In this document: positions 58,091 through 64,000 of the stretch, piece by piece
Layout of the letters: the number at the start of each line of letters is the position of its first letter
Numbering within the stretch: the stretch's first letter is position 1
NCBI GenBank assembly: GCA_036971475.1
Contig: JBAIZL010000001.1
Location: forward strand, 155,643,544-155,707,543
DNA: 64,000 bases
Direction of reading: 5' to 3'
Source of the DNA: Prosapia bicincta
Lineage: Eukaryota; Arthropoda; Insecta; Hemiptera; Cercopidae
Position numbers and translations under genes: made by a program
The notes under the pieces: generated by a model
The model's database searches: none
Told to the model about the DNA's origin: nothing
What the model saw: only the letters and a program-made list of their open reading frames with translations

Positions 58091-60065
58091 TTTTAAATAT
58101 CTTTAGTTTGAACATTGTTTTACCAATTTAGAGAACTTCATAATTCGTGTTTAATTTGTAAGTAGAACTTTTACAGTGCAGTTAATGATAAACTTTTATT
58201 GACATATCATTAATCTGTTGATAGTTCTAACTTATCTGTATCAATGTAAACCACATTAGTATTGTGTGCATTGCATCATTTAATTTATGAAAATGCTTGC
58301 CTAATGCCTTGTCATCAGCCATCAGGAAATTATCATATTAGATAATACATTTCATAGAATTTTAAATTTGGAGTTAACATAATATATTCTAATATTACTA
58401 GCGCACCCAACAGACATTGTCCTGTTCAAACGTTATATATCCAAAAGATATAATTTTTTTAAAAATAAACTATAAATTGTTTTGGACTGTTTTGATAAAA
58501 AAAAAAAATTAATTATTTTTAAAACACCTTACACTATTACATGTACAGTTATCCCAACTCGTCCTATGAATTGCGAGTTAGTGTAGCTGTATATACTGTA
58601 AACTCCAGTGTATTGAGTATAAACTTAAAACCGTCTTCAGTAATAGCAAGAAGAAAAAAATTCAAATTATTTTCATGTTAGCAGAAAAATATCAAAATTT
58701 TAATTTTATTAGCAAATTGAAAGAAATTTATACAACTGTGTTATTTTGTCAAAATAACTGTCAAGTTATTTTAAAAATTAAAAGTTTTGTTTATAAAAGA
58801 AACAGTTACTTAATTCAGAACGATCTGAATACTTCAAAAAGGGAGTTTTAGGTTAATAAGGAAGTATCTTCTTATTTGTAATATCATGGGTGTTAATAAT
58901 TAAGCTAATGGTAGTTTTACCGAAGATATTGAAGTTTATAAGTTTTTTAAAATAACAGAACTTATCTTTGAGCACCAGAGATGAAGGAAAAAATCATAAC
59001 AATTCGATTATGAATTTTGATTTATTTTAGTGTGCAAGACAGAAGAAACAGTAACAGCCCATTATGCTTGACATAATTATTTTATTTTATTTGGGGGTTT
59101 ATCTTCTTTACTATACAATCTCTGTGAAAATCAATCAAAGAACCATGTAGTCTACTAACCAAACCTCTAAATTGTTTTATAATTGGTCAGTGTGTAATAG
59201 TACAAAAACGCATTAAACATTACATGTGATTAAACATTAATATTTCATTGTACTGGATTCGAGGGTTTTGAACAAAAAAAAATATACGCCTGCAGTATAT
59301 TAAATTCAATTTTTTAAATTAAGAACTACAAAATGAAAGAAGAATGATTACAAAGCATGGAAATTGTTTTTCTTATGAAAAAGTGATAAAAATTTAAAAT
59401 TTAGTGCACACAGTTTTTCTTTGTAATCTAAAGTTTTAATATGTTTAAATGCGCAGTATTTCATTAAACATAATATTGTACTTAATTCTTTATTTTCTAG
59501 TAAAATATTTTATTTTTCATTAAGTAATATATATATTTTTGCTACCAAAAATTGTTACTTATATGGCCACTTTCAATAAGTGTAGTTTTAAATGAATGAA
59601 AAGGGATTTTGTTCTTGATTCTCAAGATAAGAATTTTTTCAACCTGGGGAAAGCCCCTCAAAACTCTCCCAGCCATTGTAGTAACCATAGTCTCCTAAGC
59701 CAATATCATATGAATTGTTTACCATCCTTACTGCAAGAGGAGTAATCAGGATTAATTGTCTATGTATCAAGATACTTACTAATTTTCACGGATAGTGAAA
59801 GGAAACAGTCAAGGGCAAGTGATGTGAAAAACATCTGGCAAGGAAGAAATATTTGTATTACCACTTCTTTATATAACTTCCACTTCATGCCATCTTTCTC
59901 TTATCTCCCGTTACAGGAGATTAATTTTCCTACTTTAATCTTATACATAATTTACCATAATACCATCCTGTGTCTTCTTCCACCGGGTAGTTACAATCCA
60001 ATAGTGATTTTTATCAATTACAAAAACTCAACCCGTGTGCAGTTTACATGTTTTACTTAACAATT
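58091..60065. other. AT-rich sequence, no exon recognised
   Basis: Nearly 2 kb of presumed intron 2. The frame 59824-60060 (+) contains a CCCGTTACAG acceptor-like word, but its sequence is not protein-like and it lacks a donor. No repeat recognised. Confidence 0.4.
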
Positions 60066-60181
60066 AAAAATTCTTGCATTTTGTAGTCCATTACATTCGG
60101 CGAATCCTAATTAATAACTTTAACAATAGTTTATTATGACTCTCCGAACTTTAAATTTTGTAAATTTGTGAAAACTGACCA

Positions 60182-60227
60182 AGACAGAACGTTTTTGGTC
60201 GCTTTGTGGTGATCTTCATCAGTGTCT
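60182..60227 (-). ncRNA. Hammerhead-like motif, family E, beside Penelope-like frame
   Basis: On the minus strand: AGACA, CTGATGA, A, GATCAC-CACAAA-GCGACC (two mismatches to the paired consensus), AAAA instead of GAAA, palindrome AACGTT, C (cleavage triplet TTC), TGTCT pairing with AGACA. About 60 bp downstream of the stop of the endonuclease frame. The missing G in GAAA suggests inactivity. Confidence 0.5.
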
Positions 60228-60285
60228 TCTGCTTGGAGATGTCGGGTCAAGGGGTGACGGTGTTAAAGGCAGGTTTTCGATAGTA

Positions 60286-60745
60286 TCAAAGAGTATGTGT
60301 GATTTGTATTGTTTGTTCGCTTAGTATGTTTGTACTTTGTGTTTTTGTGTGTCTGTAAATTTCATATTGTTCTAATGTGTTGAGAGGTGGTCCTTTTTTG
60401 TTGATGTGTAGGATTTCTAGGTTATGGTTAATGTCTGTGTATTTGTGTCATGTTTCTTTTACGTGATTGTAAAATGTTGAGTTGGTGTTCTGTTTGTGTT
60501 CCTCGACTCTTTGTTTAAAGCTGCGACGTGTATGTCCAATATTTAATTTGTTACATATGTTGCAGTTTAGTTTGTATACGTCTAGTGCTTGTAGTTTATC
60601 TTTGTTATTGGTGTTGTATTTTGTATTGTAACTTGTTATTAGTTTTGTATGCTATTTTGTATCCTGTTTTTTGAAATTTGCGGACTATTTTATTTGTTTT
60701 GTTTATGTATGGTTGTGATGTACTTGTTTTCCCTAGTGGAAAATT
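60286..60745 (-). pseudogene. Penelope-like RT tail and GIY-YIG domain, frameshifted
   Basis: The upstream frame reads IVRKFQKTGYKIAYKTNN, a motif typical of the end of the Penelope-like reverse transcriptase. After a frameshift the next frame reads LDVYKLNCNICNKLNIGHTR then RSFKQRVEEH, where VY and NIG stand for GIY and YIG. One TGA interrupts after HVKET. The frame ends at 60286-60288. The endonuclease motif is degraded, so the copy is dead. Confidence 0.75.
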
Positions 60746-61109
60746 TAGTGTTAATTTTAGTGTTTTTTTTTTAAATTGATAAAACTGATTAACTGGTAAA
60801 CTAATTCTACTGTCTATGAAATTTAATCTACCTGAATAAAAAATATTTAATTTAAAAATAAGACTTAAAATTCAGTTGTGCGAGAAAAAAAACACTTAAT
60901 TTTTTTAAAGTGTTTCTGTCTATAATTCTTTATTTCACCATTAACAAACATTATACATAAGAAATTAATTACAGGATAGGACCACTTTTCATTGTATAAA
61001 ACTTTACAGTAGTTTCTCTATCTTTGAAATAAACATGTTCTATATAATATGAAAAAAATTCACATATGAATTCTGTCTAGTTAATATGTGACCTGGGGCC
61101 ATAAACACT
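60746..61109. other. No recognisable feature
   Basis: AT-rich sequence between the Penelope-like and mariner-like remnants. Confidence 0.45.
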
Positions 61110-62020
61110 ATATTTTACAAACTTTTGGCACATCAATTTTGTTCCCTTCAAAATACTTTTCATTCACTGCTATCTATTTATCCAGTGTTTTTTCTATTGA
61201 TCAAAGGTGTTTTTGCTGTTAGTTCTTGGAAGTTTCACTTTTCAGTTTCCTTGCTGTTTCTTGTTTTGTTTCAACATGTCAGTACTGCTCCTCATCATCA
61301 TTTGACATTTTGGAAAAGAAAAAAAAATGAATTTGTAGCGAGATCTGATGAATAAAGGGAAGGATAATACTTTCAAATTATGTAACCAATCTTTTAAGTG
61401 CTTGAGAACCATCACATAGAAGCCAGCATTTGTCTTTTAAGTGCTTGAGAACCATCACATAGAAGCCAGCATTTGTCTTTTAAGTGCTTGAGAACCATCA
61501 CATAGAAGCCAGCATTTGTCTTTTAAGACAACATTAATGGTGAACAAGATCCTGCATATCAAAATAAAATCAGGAGCAAAACTTAGATTTTCAATAGGTT
61601 TTTCTTATTTTTTTAGGGTTTTTTTTCCACTCCTAGCTTTGCAATTTTAGTTGAAGGTTATATTAGATAACCACGATTCTTCTCCAGTAAGCATCCTATT
61701 TAGGGATCCATCATCTTTTCAAATAATTGTTTGCAGTCATTAACATGTCCATCTCTTCTTAACTTTTGACCCACCATTAAACCTAGGCCTAATTTTGTCA
61801 AATAATTTTTTTAAACCGAAATGTTTAGGTAGGAATGTGTGTATCATTGGGTTTACCTAAATTAAATTCATCAGCAATTTGTAAGGACGATGAAATTGCA
61901 CACATCCATTGATTTTATCAACACAGAAGAGTGAAGTTTGTCCTAGCCTTGCATTATCTTTCGAATCTTCTCAGCCACCTTTAACCACTTAATCCACTTA
62001 AAACTCATATTTTCTTTAGA
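61110..62020 (-). pseudogene. Decayed mariner-like transposase
   Basis: On the minus strand, from N to C: FKWIKWLKVAEKIRK (about 61965-62010), a central stretch ending LNRMLTGEESWL (about 61670-61710; mariner has TGDESW), YSSDLATNSFFFLFQNVK (about 61300-61352; mariner YSPDLAPCDFFLFPK), and IAVNEKYFEGNKID at the C-terminus (about 61130-61175). Order and spacing fit the mariner family, which cuts and pastes at TA with a DD34D triad. Many stops and frameshifts are present, and the first catalytic Asp reads Glu. I could not define the terminal inverted repeats. Confidence 0.75.
61391..61527. repeat. 43 bp tandem repeat, three copies, inside the mariner remnant
   Basis: CTTTTAAGTGCTTGAGAACC then ATCACATAGAAGCCAGCATT occurs three times without visible change (starts 61391, 61434, 61477). 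It lies between the central and C-terminal transposase blocks, so it arose after the element lost function. Confidence 0.95.
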
Positions 62021-64000
62021 TTATTAACTCTGTAAACAGCCCTCAGAAAAGAGGTAATTTCATGTAAAACATTAGTGATGAGACGATTTTCCACTTATGT
62101 AATGACGTTAATACAATTGTAGAAGTTGGGTCAGTGAAAATCCACATCAAGCTATAGAACATGTTCAGTAATGCCCCTCTTTTTCCAAGAGAGAATCATT
62201 AACAGGTTAGTGTGTATGAAAAACGTTTTAATACCACAGATTGATGAAGATGGTAAAATCACTATTCACCTGTGCAATGTCACACTACCTCACTGCCATC
62301 TGGGATTTTATTAATAAGTGCTCTTCAGGTAAATGGATTGGTGGAGATGTACTAATAGTCTTAAAGGTCACTTGAACTGACACTTCTTAATTTTTGGGAG
62401 GAGATTCACCAAGGATATTGTGTTTGAACCACCTTTACTATCCTCTCTGACAAATCTCAGAGCTGGAATCAGTTAAGCAAGTTTCAATAGCAATGCTATA
62501 GTAAATTGAAAGGAAATATATTTCAGATAGAATGTGTGCTACCTGCTACATAACCAGGGAAATTCACATTGAACTATATTTATACAAATATAAATAGCAC
62601 CAAAATCAGATCTATAAAATCAGGTTAATGTAATAAATTTATATGATTTCTCAAAGTTGTTAATTCTTTTGTAATGTTTGTTTATAAAAGTTAGTCTTAT
62701 GTAGAAACTTGAAGCTTTTGCAACAAATATTAAAATTTTATAGTCTAGATATATTAAAAAGCTAACTTTGAAAGCATCTATTGTAATAAAATCTTTATCA
62801 CATTAGACTTTTTTACTCAGCTAACTATTTTAGTACCTGTATTACTAAGTACTTACGTAGCTAAATGTCAATATAATTCCTATTCTTTGATACTAAGGTA
62901 AATGATTCAGATCTGAGTAACAGATTTCCAAACCCTTCAAATTGTTTAGTTTCTTTCTTCCTCATGAAAATATAGGCTTTTCTTTGCTAAAATAGCAAAA
63001 CTTGTCTTATTCTTTCCTTCATCCTATAGTATGCAGCACCCTTGCATGTTAAATCCATATTGGTCCCTTTATATATTGTTTTAATTTTTTTTTTATCAAA
63101 AAAAGTTGTTCATTTGAAACAAAAATTGTAATTACATTTCCTGAGCCCTAAAATAATAAATATATAACATTTTAATTTAAATGATATTCATTTACAAATT
63201 TTATCACAATTAAAAACATTTGTTAATACAATATATAATTAATCCATACTAAGAACAACGAATACTATCATATTCCAATGAGAGATACAGTTTATTGTAA
63301 AAAAACATGTGCACTAGGCATTCTAAAGTGATGAGTCATTTGAAACCACATGTGTGCATTATTTGTTTGTTTTGTGCCTGAAGAACTGTTTGCAAGGAAT
63401 AATGTGTGAACATTAAAGTCTTGGATTAGTGCATTAACATTATTTAAAATATCATTTTTAATCATTCCAGTAAATCTGAGAAATGAATTTTATTAGTTTG
63501 TTGTTATTGTTTAATTATTTATTATATTAATAATTAAAACAGTGATAAAATTATTAAAATATTAAAAATGAAGTACCTAAAAACAGGATCTTATTTCCAA
63601 ATTCATTCACTGCAATATGAAGGGCTGGTCAATCATGTCTAATTTTTGGTATTAATTCATAATTTTCTGTCCAAATTCACGTTTTTCTGCACAGGAGATA
63701 GTAATAATTTCAGATATTTCAACAAATTCATAATAAATTTGGCATTTAGTAAACCTCTGTGTTCTCTGTGTATCCTTTATCAAGGAATATAATCAAATTG
63801 TTTTAAGGTCCTGTATTATATGATATAATCTTATATCATGGAGACATGGGTGCCTAATTTTCTCCTGTAAACACTAAACACCTTTCATTAATGCAAACTA
63901 TCATGGTTATCAATCTTTCGAAAATGTTTCACCAGTATTTTCTGCTGGGGTTGGCGTGTTGGGTTAATACAATTTAAAAAACTTTTAAATACGTTTTAAT
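62021..64000. other. AT-rich sequence, no exon recognised
   Basis: About 2 kb to the window end. I looked for an exon continuing the phase-2 donor at 55403 and found none convincing. The part up to about 62560 may still belong to the mariner remnant's flank. Confidence 0.4.

Larger units (their letters stand above)
60070..60745 (-). mobile_element. Penelope-like element fragment with terminal repeat, family E
   Basis: The terminal arm 60070-60230 (ACTTTAAATTTTGTAAATTT, GTGAAAACTGACC) is the same family as 56367-56614 and 51474-51627. On the minus strand it is preceded by a decayed frame with Penelope hallmarks. The arm contains a hammerhead-like motif on the same strand, just 3' of the frame. 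Confidence 0.8.

Noticed and set aside
59824..60060. Possible third exon of the split gene
   Set aside because: There is an acceptor-like CCCGTTACAG but no donor, and the encoded residues are not protein-like.

Overview
The window is eukaryotic nuclear DNA, almost certainly from an insect or other arthropod. It is AT-rich, has no bacterial-style operons or ribosome binding sites, and shows spliceosomal intron signals. It carries (TA)n, (CA)n and (CACG)n microsatellites, long minisatellite arrays, Penelope-like, mariner-like and hAT-like remnants, and many small inverted-repeat elements. The motif GGCCTA and phrases such as ATAGGTTATGTTG recur and remind me of hemimetabolous insects. I cannot name a species from the sequence.

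Layout. Bases 1 to about 47,700 hold no coding gene I can support. This part is a mosaic of tandem arrays: 81 bp x9 near 6.4-7.2 kb; an 8 bp unit x about 160 at 11.1-12.3 kb; 65 bp x45 at 13.5-16.5 kb; 57 bp x8 at 17.5-18.0 kb; 109 bp x3 at 19.8-20.1 kb; about 73 bp x11 at 21.6-22.4 kb; 113 bp x12 at 27.2-28.6 kb; 53 bp x about 30 at 32.5-34.2 kb; 84 bp x23 at 34.6-36.5 kb; 218 bp x11 at 40.7-43.1 kb. Dispersed transposable elements lie between them. Tandem arrays occupy roughly a quarter of the window. Several have unit lengths divisible by three and so give long but spurious reading frames.

From about 47.8 kb a protein-coding gene runs on the + strand. A short first coding exon (47791-47833, starting MRFIKGLVR) joins in matching phase to a second coding exon (55223-55403, ending DYQWFLDYG) across a 7.4 kb intron. 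That intron holds a 1.4 kb minisatellite and a cluster of perfect inverted repeats embedded in (TA)n. Everything after 55403 would be the next intron. It contains three further Penelope-like fragments and a decayed mariner-like transposase. I do not recognise the protein family.

The most interesting system is a set of hammerhead-ribozyme-like motifs. At least eight sites on both strands, in sequence-unrelated families, share one architecture: stem I, a CTGANGA core, one extra nucleotide, a stem II hairpin, GAAA, a short self-complementary stem III ending in T, one base, then the complementary strand of stem I. The best is 45034-45082, with a fully paired 7 bp stem I. Two sites lie directly 3' of, and on the same strand as, Penelope-like GIY-YIG endonuclease frames (29.6 kb and 60.2 kb). 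This ties the motifs, and the foldback elements that carry them, to Penelope-like retroelements. All of this comes from reading the sequence; no folding or database search was run.
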